Source: Bryum argenteum (Eukaryota; Streptophyta; Bryopsida; Bryales; Bryaceae). Taken from it: DNA of 64,000 bases. The DNA lies in NCBI GenBank assembly GCA_037043015.1, contig CM073329.1, forward strand, positions 4,666,648 to 4,730,647, written 5' to 3'. Shown in pieces: positions 9,319-22,000 of the stretch (positions are counted from its first letter, which is position 1; every line of letters begins with the position of its first letter). The notes beneath the pieces were generated by a model. The model saw only the letters and a list, made by a program, of their open reading frames with translations. It did no database searches and was not told where the DNA came from. The translations under genes were made by a program, and so were the position numbers.

Positions 9319-11974
9319 CTGCAGAGGATACTTAGAGCACCATCGATTTCCTTTTCTCAACACTATCTGTGTGCAATGGTTGTACTCCATTGACTGTTGA
9401 ACAGAACACTATAATTCAGCACTTGCGATTCACAAATTCATTTGTCACGTCCAATTTCCTCAAGTCCATTTCATACAGAATTTCAATTACCCTCAATGGG
9501 ACGACTGATCACAGCGGTAAGGGTGATTAGAAGGAATTATACCCTCAAGAAAATTTAACAGACTGCAAAATTGCGCCTACGTCACACGAAGACTTCTGTT
9601 CTGTACACTAAGGGTGAGATCAAAAGAAAAGGGGCTCTGTCATTCCCGCGGGGGGATATCAAGAAACATGTATACGAATGACTTCTCTGACAATACATAG
9701 AGACAATCATGTGTCGCTTAATTTGAAGGTGAAGCTGTGTCATCCTCACTTACAACATTGAAGCGGCCTTACGGTTTGAGACTCACTGGAAAGAATTGGT
9801 GTTGATAAAAGGAGGACTAGTGCCATTGTGTATGTCGACACCAAGCACCCAACCCTAAACCTCTTTACATCGCTACGTTCTGCAGTGCCACTATCAGGAT
9901 AGAATACATTGATCACATCTTGCATAGACCATGAAAGAAAGCTGGAAGAGTTCCAGACAAGCTCTTCCGTAAAAAGGAGCACCATCGGAAGCTAATGCGA
10001 TATATCTACTGCGTCTTAGAAGTAAACCCTAATATGCAAAACCCTGCTTTGAGAACAGGCTAGATCATCGTCGTAACAGAGAGATGCAAGAAAGTAAACC
10101 AGAGATCAATTAAATGGATCAATAGTTCAGCCACAAGTATGTATTCGGATGCACACTTGATTTTCATCATCTCTCTAATTCGAAACAAACCTACACATGC
10201 ATGGTGATATGAAAGTGGCATGGTCTGTCCCAAAGAGTAAGCAGCGACGCTGCTCTCCAGGGCAATGGAATATGCGCGCGACTCCGCTTCTCACAAGACT
10301 TCCTCTTGCGTAAAGTGGAACTTCATGTGAGCAGATGTTTCTCTCCGACGTTACCAATGGACTCTACGACCACAAATGCGATTGCATGGTCGCTCTGATA
10401 TGAAAGAGCAACACTCCGCCAAGAGTGCGGCCCCCGTCGTCTCTCTGAAATGTCTCAACATGTGCTCGACGGCGGTGGCATGGTAGTGCATCCCAACGAG
10501 TAATGGCGTGACGTTGCTCTCCAGGGCAATGGAATATGCAACCTCGGTTTTCACGCGCAATGGAGTTCGCAATACGTCAACAACCCACAATCGTGTGAAG
10601 GAACAGAGGGTCACTCCGTTATACCAGAGGGTCGCAAGAAATGAGTTACAGTTTCAAGATCAAGCACAACAGAAGACACAATGGAGGCACCCAACCCTAA
10701 ACCTCTTTACATCGCTACTTAGCAACCTAGAGATTGTGCATGCATGCTTGGTAAGACAACACTCAAAACAAACAACACTTGCCTAGTAAACTCCATAGTA
10801 CAATCCACCAACACTCAATAAGAATCATTTGACCACTCGCGACAATAACAAGGCAACAGGTGCACCAATGCAGGTGCAACGGCGAGAGAGGGGAGAGGGA
10901 AAGCTGTGAAAGAGAATGAACTAAGTAGAAGGTGGAGGAGCCTTCTTCATGACTATCTATGGCGGCTCTCCCTTGCCTGCCTGCACCAACAACCGTCAAT
11001 AAATAACAGATTCTCAAACAAGAAACACGTCATTTAACCGCTGTCAAAAAGACCCTAAGTGCATTTAGTGTTGCCTAAGTGCATTTAGTGTTGCCTAAGT
11101 GCATTTAGTCTTTTTAGAGGCATCCAAAGAGTTGTACAATGCTTCCTACACTCTTTCTTTACTTCCTTACATTCTTAAAAAAATTCCACCAAGTTACATT
11201 GGATTCTCAATAGTTTGATTATGCTTTCTTATGCAACCAATTGGACATTGATTTGTTATTTATTTTTTAACAACCAATTTATATTGATTTATTATGATCT
11301 TAGCTACTTGCTTCACGTATTCCCACAAATCATTGTAAATCTTGTTTCAATGTGATTAAGGGGCTATTTGGGTACATTACAAGGTGGAGCTAGTCAGAAT
11401 TGACCATACTTGTACCTATTTCAATGAGCAATTCCATTGATGTGCATGGTTGTATTTCAAGCATTCTTTTTTCATGTACCAAAAGTTACCATACTTGTAA
11501 TAATTACCACGTCCGCCATACTTTGTAATAACATCTCTAACTTCTTTTGCAAGAGAGTACTAGGACCGAGGCTAGCCCTACTCGTAGCCCTAGAACATTG
11601 TAGCCTCACTTACGTTCAAATGGCCCACATGCACATATTTCTAAGCCCTCTAATGTACGATGAAGATTCCAACCCGCCATCATTTGGACTCAATTGCCAA
11701 TATTGATACAATCATAGACTTTCATTTTCCTTCATAATAAAACAAGTCAACTAGATTCTCAAATTGAGAGATTCTTTTTTTACTTTTTATGTATAAGGTG
11801 AGCTACTAAATAATGGCCCCGATGTATGTGTGGGAAATTTGTGAGGACATTAGCGATGGAGGAAACTTTTGCAAATGGGCATAGTAAGTGAAAGACTAGA
11901 CCAAGTGAAATCATCATGTTTGAACTCTTTCACAAATTGCCATGAATTTTGTGAGCTGGAATTATGAAAGTTTT

Positions 11975-14012
11975 AAAATGGTGCCCCTAAATGACACCCT
12001 AAATGACTACCTAAATGTCACTCCAAATGACACCCTAAATGACACCCTAAATGGTGCCCCTAAACATGCCCCTAATGGAGCCCCTAAATGGTGCCCCTAA
12101 ATGGAGTCCCTAAATGACACCCTAAATGACACCTAATGGACACCCTAAATGACACCCTAATGGACACCGTGAATGGTGCCACTAAATGACGCCCTAAATG
12201 ACATCATAAATGACACCATAAATGACACCCGAATGAACACCATAAATGACACCGGAATGAACACCCTAAATGGTGCCCCTAAATGACACCCTAAATGGTG
12301 CCCCTAAATGACGCCCTAAATGACACCTTAAATGACACCCTAAATGACACCCTAAATGACACCCTAATGGACACCGTAAATGGTGCCACTAAATGACGCC
12401 CTAAATGACATCATAAATGACACCATAAATGACACCCGAATGAACACCATAAATGACACCCGAATGAACACCCTAAATGGTGCCCCTAAATGTCACCCGA
12501 ATGAACACCATAAATGACACCCGAATGAACACCCTAAATGGTGCCCCTAAATGACACCCTAAATGACACCCTAATGGACACCGTAAATGGTGCCACTAAA
12601 TGACGCCCTAAATGACATCATAAATGACACCATAAATGACACCCGAATGAACACCATAAATGACACCCGAATGAACACCCTAAATGGTGCCCCTAAATGA
12701 CACCCGAATGAACACCATAAATGACACCCGAATGAACACCCTAAATGGTGCCCCTAAATGACACCCTAAATGGTGCCCCTAAATGACGCCCTAAATGACA
12801 CCTTAAATGACACCCTAAATGACACCCTAAATGACACCCTAAATGACACCCTAATGGACACCGTAAATGGTGCCACTAAATGACGCCCTAAATGACATCA
12901 TAAATGACACCATAAATGACACCCGAATGAACACCATAAATGACACCCGAATGAACACCCTAAATGGTGCCCCTAAATGTCACCCTAAATGGTGCCCCTA
13001 AATGATGGCCCTAAATCGTGCCCCTAAATGATGGCCCTAAATGGTGCCCCTAAATGGTGCCCCTATATGGAGCCCCTGAATGGAGCCCCTAATTGGAGCC
13101 CCTAAATGGTGCCCCTAATTGATGGCCCTAAATCGTGCCCCTCAATGGTGCCCCTAACTGGAGCCCCTTAATGGAGCCCCTAAATGAGCCCCTAAATGAG
13201 CCCCTAAATGACACCCTAAATGGCACCCTAAATGGTGCCCCTAAATGGTGCCCCTTACTAGAGCCCCTCACTAGAGCCCCTAAATGACACCCTAAATGAC
13301 ACCCTATATGGTGCCCCTAAATGACGCCCTAAATGAAACCCTCAATGACACCCTAAAAGACACCCTAAATGGTGCCCCTAAATGACACCCTAATGGACAC
13401 CCTAAATGACACCCTAAATGACACTCTATATGTCACCCTAAATGGTGCCTCTAAAGGGAGCCCTTAAGTGACACCCTAAATGACACCCTAAATGGTGCCC
13501 CTAAATGGTGCCCCTAAATGGTGCCCCTTACTAGAGCCCCTAAATGACACCCTATATGGTGCCCCTAAATGATGCCCTAAATGAAACCCTCAATGACACC
13601 CTCAATGACACCCTAAAAGACACCCTAAATGGTGCCCCTAAATGACACCCTAATGGACACCCTAAATGACACCCTAAATGACACTCTATATGTCACCCTA
13701 AATGGTGCCTCTAAATGGTGCCCCTCAATGGTGCCCCTAAAGCACACCCTAAAAGACACTCTAAATGGTGCCCCTAAATGACACCCTAAATGACACCCTA
13801 ATGGACACCCTAAATGGTGCTCCTAAATGACACCCTAAATGACATCATAAATGGTGCCCCTAAACAGAGCCCCTAAATGGTGCCCCTAAATGGAGCTCCT
13901 AAATGACACCCTAAGCGACACCCTAAATGACACCCTACATGGCACCCTAAATGACACCCTAAATGACACCCTAAATGACACCCTAAATGGCACCCTAAAT
14001 GACACCCGATAA
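11975..14012. repeat. CCCTAAA-containing minisatellite, copy 2 (~2.04 kb)
   Basis: Same two-word minisatellite as in copy 1 but about 700 bp longer. Extra higher-order blocks are repeated, for example CCCGAATGAACACC with CATAAATGACA several times between 12200 and 12960, and a second gagcccctcacta-type block near 13255-13560. The array is almost word-for-word the same as copy 3. Confidence 0.95.
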
Positions 14013-15408
14013 TGTCCATAATAGGTACATGAAAATGAATGGGGTCTGAAGCTATTATGTACCTTTGGTGGACTTAAGAAATGAAGCCTACTATAGTGAG
14101 CCATACTTAGTCTACCGTAGTTTATGGTGAGGTAAACTTACTAAAATAAAACTTTTGCCTCTCTATTCAAATAGTTGATCAGAGAATAAGTTATATCATT
14201 TGCATTTAAAATGCAAAGCACCAAAATTAATGGTGATTCATTTGTAAGAGTCTCAATCTAATAGAAATGGTTGAACCGGGCCCATTGCTCCTTTTCTTAC
14301 AAGTAGCCCATCCCATTTTAACAACATGTGAGCCTTACTTGCTTAATTATGCAAAATAATATTTAATGCAGGATGCGTTGAACTCTCGATAATCACGACT
14401 CAAGACTGATAAGATCGATAGTGGGTGAACATTCTCGATAAGCAATTGGTCTTAAAAGCGAGTTGAAGCCCCAAATTTCATTTACTTATAATTCTCTCTT
14501 GAATAAGAACCCAATGTGGACATAATAATTAAATTTAGATTTGATCAATTTGGGATCTAACCCAACAACCCAAATCAATGATACAGTCAACATTGGATGA
14601 AATGGGTCAATTCTGAGACATTGATGAGAGGAATTATGTAACTTTTTTGTGAAAAATGAATGAAATTTTGATGGAAGGAATGAGACTTCGAGGAGATACA
14701 TGAAACTTTGATCATGGAATGAATGAGACTACGATGAAATAAGGAATTAAAAGTATTTTAATTGCTGAAATTGATGAAAATTTAGTGAGACTCATGTAAC
14801 TTCAGTGGACACTCAGGTGTTCATGAGAAGTTAGAATGAAATTCAGAAATAATATTTGAGTTGTCGAAATATTTGAACCTCACTATTTGAAGTTTTGAAC
14901 CTCACTATTTGAAGTTTTGAACCTCACTATTTGAACCTCAACCTGATGAAACTCACAAAACTTTTGATGAGATCTTACTGGAATGCTGGTAAATCACCGA
15001 TTGTGCAACTTTGATGAGCAATTGCAAAACTGGGTAATTGGAAAGTAACATTTATCTGTAAGAAGAATGGATCTTACTTTCAAAGTTTCACCAAACCGTT
15101 AACCGGTTTATGAAATTTGTGCATCTTAATTTTTAGAGAGACCAGGCTGTAATTTGGACATTCCAAGATATGAAGCTTTTATTGGACTCACGTTTGGTAG
15201 AATCTAAGATAATTATCTGTACTAGTCCAAACTTAGTTGAATGTGGCACACTCCAGGCTAATCAAGGAGCGAGTCCCGTCATCACCTGTGATTCTTTACA
15301 AGGAGATACGAGGGTAGGGTTATAAGAGTAGATATCCGCACCTCAGGGGCTCTCCCATACAGAAGTCCACTTCTTCATGTGGATCCTCGCCGAACATTGC
15401 TTCTGTCG

Positions 15409-16067
15409 TCAATTCAATCTTCTACCAACAGAATGAGCCAGGCCCAAAAATCCATCCAACAGCCCTACACCCATAAACCGGAATAAGGATCTGTTTCGCA
15501 ATGCATCTCTGGTGGCAGTTAATCTCTGCCTCGCTCGCTGGAGGACTTGTCTACTCTTGGCACGGTAAGGAGTCAAAAAAGCTTTGGCAAGCTCCCCGGG
15601 CATGGTACGCTCCACTTCCGTAAGCTCCTTCAGCTTCTCCTCGACAATCGTTTTCACTCGCTTATCCAGAGTGTTGGCGATGATCCACTTGAGAATGGCC
15701 CTGGCACTTAGGTTCACATATTTCCAGCAATTCGAAGACAGAACATTGTAGTGACAATTGTCGGAGGAAGCCAGAAGGTGCCTCAGCTTCTCCACTGTCC
15801 ACTTCTCCCTGCCCACGCCCAGGTTGATTCTACCCGTTGTAAATCGGTTACTGTACCGACCTGGTCTGTCATCTCCATCATCTTTCCACATTTCAGGATC
15901 TTCGATGCCCTCCACTACGAACACTTTGATGCCGCCATTGTTATTCCTCGCACGTGTCACCTCCTTTCTCTGCCTTGATCCATTTCCCATTGCCGAATCT
16001 CACAGCAAGGGAATGGTGAATGAAGAGCAACCCTCGGTTGTCCATCCGTTGTCCAACCATCGGTTGT
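15409..16067 (-). pseudogene. Papain-like gene, copy 2: 5' end replaced
   Basis: Near-identical to copy 3 from MDNRGLL through the C-terminal GLAHSVGRRLN and TGA at 15411-15409. The N-terminal part is lost and replaced by the syntaxin exon fragment at 16068-16141. The main open frame is 193 codons from an ATG at 15990, which would omit the upstream His-containing segment (FIHHSLAVRF), because that segment lies in the next frame. The body is intact, so it may still be transcribed, but it lacks its own start region. Confidence 0.7.
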
Positions 16068-16141
16068 CCAATATACAAGTTACCATGCCTCCTTTTTCTG
16101 AGTCTCCTCTGCCTGCAATTACCAAAAACCATCGTCAACCT
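16068..16141 (-). pseudogene. Captured piece of syntaxin last exon and intron, copy 2
   Basis: Identical in structure to 6380-6453, including the deleted T and the ggttgtcca filler words at 16035-16070. The chimera therefore formed once and was then copied with the unit. Confidence 0.85.
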
Positions 16142-18123
16142 TATACTAATTAGGAAAATTATCAAGACCCCTTCCAGGGCTTATACAACATTATACTAAT
16201 TCCTAAATTTGAATCATATAAATTTTCTTCCCAAAATGAACACTTGACTAGCTTAGAATTCATTGGGCTTTGTTGTTGAATGGGTACTAAGTAAGCCTGG
16301 TGTAGAGTTTTGGGGAGCTAGAGATTGAAGAGTATGCATCATTTAGAGTTTTCCAAAGCGGATACAAAGACATGTTTGAGGCATGATTTGAGTTTGGTTG
16401 AGTAGGGAGGAGTGCCAGAGCGTGTTTGGATTTCGAGAATGTAGGAGGGGGGTAGATTTCGGGGGTTGGGATGTAGGAGAGGCATAGAGGGGGAGGGATT
16501 GGGGATCTAGGAAAAAGGCGTAAGGATTATCTTTTGAGATAGAAAGAGAGAGAGAGAGAGTGATTATTTTTAGAGATAGAAAGAGAAAGAGTGAGTGTGT
16601 TCATATGTATGTTCATGTGTGCAAGGATTTTTAGAGATAGAGAAAGAGAGAGCGTGTTTAGTTTCAGAGATAGAAAGAGAGAGAATGTAAGGGTTGTTTT
16701 TAGAGATAGAAAGAGAGAGAATGTTAGTATGTTCACGTGTGCATGTTCATACCTCAAAAGTTGTTCACCTACTCGATTTCATTCAATGTATAAATGCCCA
16801 TCGTTTGATACTAATGTCCATCGTTTGATGCTAATGTCCATGATACCACTAGTGACTCCATTCCCAGAAAAGTTGAACTAGAGCCACTAACTTGGATCTT
16901 TTTGTAAGTTTGAAATACACAACATCAAGGCCTGAAGTAGTAGAAATGTTTACATCACTCAATCATGTAGAGTTAGTACAATTGAAGGCCATTGACTACC
17001 CTAGCTTCAAAAGCGTACAATTATGACTTGAAAACTGTAGGTTTTGGGGGTGACAACAAGTGGATTCGAACCCACTAAAAGAGTCCATTTACTCTATTGT
17101 CCATTACGCGGTGCGAGGCAATTCGGAAACTTGGGGGCAGAATTTGGAACTTACACATTTGGGAAATCACAACCTGGACAGAATAAATAAACGCATTCAA
17201 CTTAGCGTGGTATGAAGAGCAAAACAAATTGATAGTTCAAGCAATGTTAAATACTCGGTCGGGGTAGAAAAATCAATACCTGCTCCAAGAACATCTACCT
17301 AGGCAACAGTCAACCAGATAGTGCAAGCAGAATTGAAAAGTACTATGCAAGGAAAACCTTACCTTCAACAATATCTGCAGTTGATTCTCAAAGCTTCATG
17401 CAAGTAATCACAACCCCAAAATGCAGATTTATTCAACTCCTACACATGTCAACCAAACCAACCCCAGATTACAGATTTGCCCTTGATCAAAGTCTAATAT
17501 ACATGAACGAAAGTCGTACACAACCGGTACATAAAATAAACATCATTTGTACATCACATAATGCATATATTGATAAGTCCTATTCATGACTTTAGCCGAC
17601 TCACTGAGACAGGTACCCCAATTACAACCTTCCTTTCAATATGTGCACACTTCACTCTTTCTGATCACTGCTTACCGTTTTCAATGTTATCAACCTCATA
17701 CCTGAGTTTCACAATAAGGCCACGAAATAAGACAGATCTGCTCAAATGACATATACTTTTATGACATGATCAACCCAATGATCTAAAACTGAATGTCAAA
17801 AAACCACCGTTTAACCCAGGTCAATTCGAACAACTGAAACAACCAGATACAAGCGAAACCAAGTTCTGGATGTTAAAAACCACACCAGCGCACGAAAATC
17901 CACAACTAAGAATGTACAAATTAGTCTGAATGTATTTCGATAGCATTTGATACTGAAAACAGATTGAGCCATTGCCTGGCTGCTGACGTGAACACATGGA
18001 ACTAAACATATGAAGACACAAATCCATGCTTAAACTCTTGACAGAAGCTTCACTCAAATCATATGAATCATGTTCTTTACCTGTTAGCTAAGAGTCCAAG
18101 ATATTGAGTAGCCAGGCTTCCGA

Positions 18124-18237
18124 TCAACAACCCTGAGCCACCTTAAGTTTGCTCTCTTCAGCCATGAAAAAGGCCCGGGCAGCATCTGCATCAGCTCCTT
18201 TTGCCTTCATCAAATCGATCCAATGTCCGGATGAAAT
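18124..18237 (-). CDS. Last exon of an unrecognised gene, copy 2 unit
   Basis: Same 38-codon exon as at 8438-8551, with the acceptor and TGA preserved. One codon differs (HWIDLMK against HWISLMK) because CTGA in copy 1 reads TCGA here, an example of the CG/CTG copy differences. Preservation of the frame in both copies supports real coding origin. Confidence 0.45.
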   Translation of the reverse strand: MSSGHWIDLMKAKGADADAARAFFMAEESKLKVAQGC

Positions 18238-18446
18238 CTGCACAAGCACACGTCGATAGCCAAAATAAAATGTAGACCGTGTACGAGTGTAGAAGCGCCC
18301 ACCTACAATAGATGATTCGACATGCATTTACTCCAGCGTGCGTCTAAGACTAAGAAGGTATACAAGATCCCAAAAAAAAGAGATGACTGAACTGGTCACT
18401 ACGATTACGGTATGTCAGCAGTTGTAAGGCGAGAAACAGAATGATG

Positions 18447-19001
18447 CCTTCGAGGCTTTTGAATGCATCGAGATCACAAACTTTACTTTGTGGCGCCTCC
18501 GCGCCTGTAATACTTCTTTGCTTTGCAGAGATCTGCTGCGAGCATCCACTTGGCACGATGGCACTTGATGTTGAGAAGATGGAGAACGATTTCGCTTGCC
18601 ATTCTGCGAACCACCCCCATTTTCTTCGGACAGCGTGGGCATATGAATCTCCTCCAAGCTTCAGGCTACGAGATCCAGCTGCTTCTGGTGAGTCATAGTC
18701 TTCCCGAGGCATAATCATTTCCGTACATTATTGGATGGTGGCGAGGGAGTTTTCCTCTCAAATGTGGTTCTCTCGAGCGATATTCTCTTCATCATCATCC
18801 TCGATTCCTCGGTGCACCTGGCGTGTTTCTTTCCTGAACAAGGCCGTTCTACTGCAACTCCGAAGGCTACACGATTTCTGTCATACTGCAATCGATCTTC
18901 ACAAGTCTCCCCTCTTCCATCAGCACGCTGAGCCACAAACTTTACGGGATCCCAGTTCCAAGATTTCAAGTCCCACTGACGGGGCAAGACTCCGAATTCA
19001 T
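18447..19001 (-). pseudogene. SBP-box (SPL) gene 5' fragment, copy 3
   Basis: Same content as copy 2: WDLKSWNWDPVKF near 18985-18940, SLKLGGDSY near 18665, the SBP start CQVD near 18560, and HSKASKA ending near 18447. A 3-nt difference from copy 2 (AAAGCA reads AGCA near 18535) changes the relative frames inside the zinc finger. The fragment ends before the canonical intron that splits SBP domains, and the DNA beyond does not resemble the second half. Promoter and 5' leader sequence should lie to the right, at 19002-19900. Confidence 0.7.
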
Positions 19002-22000
19002 CTGCTGAGGATACTTACAGCACCATTCCTTTTCTCAACACTATCTGCGTGCAATAGCTGTACTCCATTGACTGTTGAACAGAACACTATAATTCAGCAC
19101 TTGCGATTCACAAATTCATTTGTCACGTCCAATTTCCTCAAGTCCATTTTCGTAATTTCAATTACCCTCAATGGGACGATCGATCACAAATGGTAAGGGT
19201 GATTAGAAGGAATTATACCCTCAAGAAAATTTAACAGACTGCAAAATTGCGCCTACGTCACACGAAGACTTCTATTCTGTACACTAAGGGTGAGATCAAA
19301 AGAAAAGGGGCTCTGTCATTTCCGGGGGGATATCAAGAAACATGTATACGAATGACTTTCTCGACAATACATAGAGACAATCATGTGTCGCTTAATTTGA
19401 AGGTGAAGTCGTGTCATCCTCACTTACAACATTGAAGCGGCCTTACGGTTTGAGACTCACCTGGAAAGAATTGGTGTTGATAAAAAGGAGGACTAGTGCC
19501 ATTGTGTATGTCGACACCAAGCACCCAACCCTAAACCTCTTTACATCGCTACGTTCTGCAGTGCCACTATCAGGATAGAATACATTGATCACATCTTGCA
19601 TAGACCATGAAAGAAAGCTGGAAGAGTTCCAGACAAGCTCTTCCGTAAAAAGGAGCACCATCGGAAGCTAATGCGATATATCTACTGCGTCTTAGAAGTA
19701 AACCCTAATATGCAAAACCCTGCTTTGAGAACAGGCTAGATCATCGTCGTAACAGAGATGCAAGAAAGTAAACCAGAGATCAATTAAATGGATCAATAGT
19801 TCAGCCACAAGTATGTATTCGGATGCACACTTGATTTTCATCATCTCTCTAATTCGAAACAAACCTACACATGCATGGTGATATGAAAGTGGCATGGTCT
19901 GTCCCAAAGAGTAAAAGCAGCGACGCTGCTCTCCAGGGCAATGGAATATGCGCGCGACTCCGCTTCTCACAAGACTTCCTCTTGCGTAAAGTGGAACTTC
20001 ATGTGAGCAGATGTTTCTCTCCGACGTTACCAATGGACTCTACGACCACAAATGCGATTGCATGGTCGCTCTGATATGAAAGAGCAACACTCCGCCAAGA
20101 GTGCGGCCCCCGTCGTCTCTCTGAAATGTCTCAACATGTGCTCTGACGGTGGCATGGTCTGTCCCAACGAGTAATGGCAGCGACGTTGCTCTCCAGGGCA
20201 ATGGAATATGCAACCTCGTTTCCACGCGCGCAATGGAGTTCGCAATACGTCAACAACCCACAATCGTGTGAAGGAACAGAGGGTCACTCCGTTATACCAG
20301 AGGGTCGCAAGAAATGAGTTACAGTTTCAAGATCAAGCACAACAGAAGACACAATGGAGGCACCCAACCCTAAACCTCTTTACATCGCTACTTAGCAACC
20401 TAGAGATTGTGCATGCATGCTTGGTAAGACAACACTCAAAACAAACAACACTTGCCTAGTAAACTCCATAGTACAATCCACCAACACTCAATAAGAATCA
20501 TTTGACCACTCGCGACAATAACAAGGCAACAGGTGCACCAATGCAGGTGCAACGGCGAGAGAGGGAGAGGGAAAGCTGTGAAAGAGAATGAACTAAGTAG
20601 AAGGTGGAGGAGCCTTCTTCATGACTATCTATGGCGGCTCTCCCTTGCCTGCCTGCACCAACAACCGTCAATAAATAACAGATTCTCAAACAAGAAACAC
20701 GTCATTTAACCGCTGTCAAAAAGACCCTAAGTGCATTTAGTGTTGCCTAAGTGCATTTAGTGTTGCCTAAGTGCATTTAGTCTTTTTAGAGGCATCCAAA
20801 GAGTTGTACAATGCTTCCTACACTCTTTCTTTACTTCCTTACATTCTTAAAAAATTCCACCAAGTTACATTGGATTCTCAATAGTTTGATTATGCTTTCT
20901 TATGCAACCAATTGGACATTGATTTGTTATTTATTTTTTAACAACCAATTTATATTGATTTATTATGATCTTAGCTACTTGCTTCACGTATTCCCACAAA
21001 TCATTGTAAATCTTGTTTCAATGTGATTAAGGGGCTATTTGGGTACATTACAAGGTGGAGCTAGTCAGAATTGACCATACTTGTACCTATTTCAATGAGC
21101 AATTCCATTGATGTGCATGGTTGTATTTCAAGCATTCTTTTTTCATGTACCAAAAGTTACCATACTTGTAATAATTACCACGTCCGCCATACTTTGTAAT
21201 AACATCTCTAACTTCTTTTGCAAGAGAGTACTAGGACCGAGGCTAGCCCTACTCGTAGCCCTAGAACATTGTAGCCTCACTTACGTTCAAATGGCCCACA
21301 TGCACATATTTCTAAGCCCTCTAATGTACGATGAAGATTCCAACCCGCCATCATTTGGACTCAATTGCCAATATTGATACAATCATAGACTTTCATTTTC
21401 CTTCATAATAAAACAAGTCAACTAGATTCTCAAATTGAGAGATTCTTTTTTTACTTTTTATGTATAAGGTGAGCTACTAAATAATGGCCCCGATGTATGT
21501 GTGGGAAATTTGTGAGGACATTAGCGATGGAGGAAACTTTTGCAAATGGGCATAGTAAGTGAAAGACTAGACCAAGTGAAATCATCATGTTTGAACTCTT
21601 TCACAAATTGCCATGAATTTTGTGAGTGGAATTATGAAAGTTTTAAAATGGTGCCCCTAAATGACACCCTAAATGACTACCTAAATGTCACTCCAAATGA
21701 CACCCTAAATGACACCCTAAATGGTGCCCCTAAACATGCCCCTAATGGAGCCCCTAAATGGTGCCCCTAAATGGAGTCCCTAAATGACACCCTAAATGAC
21801 ACCTAATGGACACCCTAAATGACACCCTAATGGACACCGTGAATGGTGCCACTAAATGACGCCCTAAATGACATCATAAATGACACCATAAATGACACCC
21901 GAATGAACACCATAAATGACACCGGAATGAACACCCTAAATGGTGCCCCTAAATGACACCCTAAATGGTGCCCCTAAATGACGCCCTAAATGACACCTTA

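Larger units (their letters stand above)
8987..18669. repeat. Tandem array copy 2 (complete, ~9.68 kb)
   Basis: Only full-length unit in the window; its boundaries follow the arbitrary phase set by the window start. Its left half, including the long minisatellite, resembles copy 3. Its right half, with the syntaxin-exon chimera, GA tract and tRNA-like element, is shared with copy 1 only. This mosaic fits unequal crossing-over or gene conversion between units. Confidence 0.95.

Noticed and set aside
15409..15990. Treating the 193-codon frame in copies 2 and 3 as a complete gene starting at MGNGSRQRK
   Set aside because: The sequence before that ATG is also coding-like in the neighbouring frame and supplies the His segment. 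The ATG lies inside GNGKW, so it is probably not the natural start.
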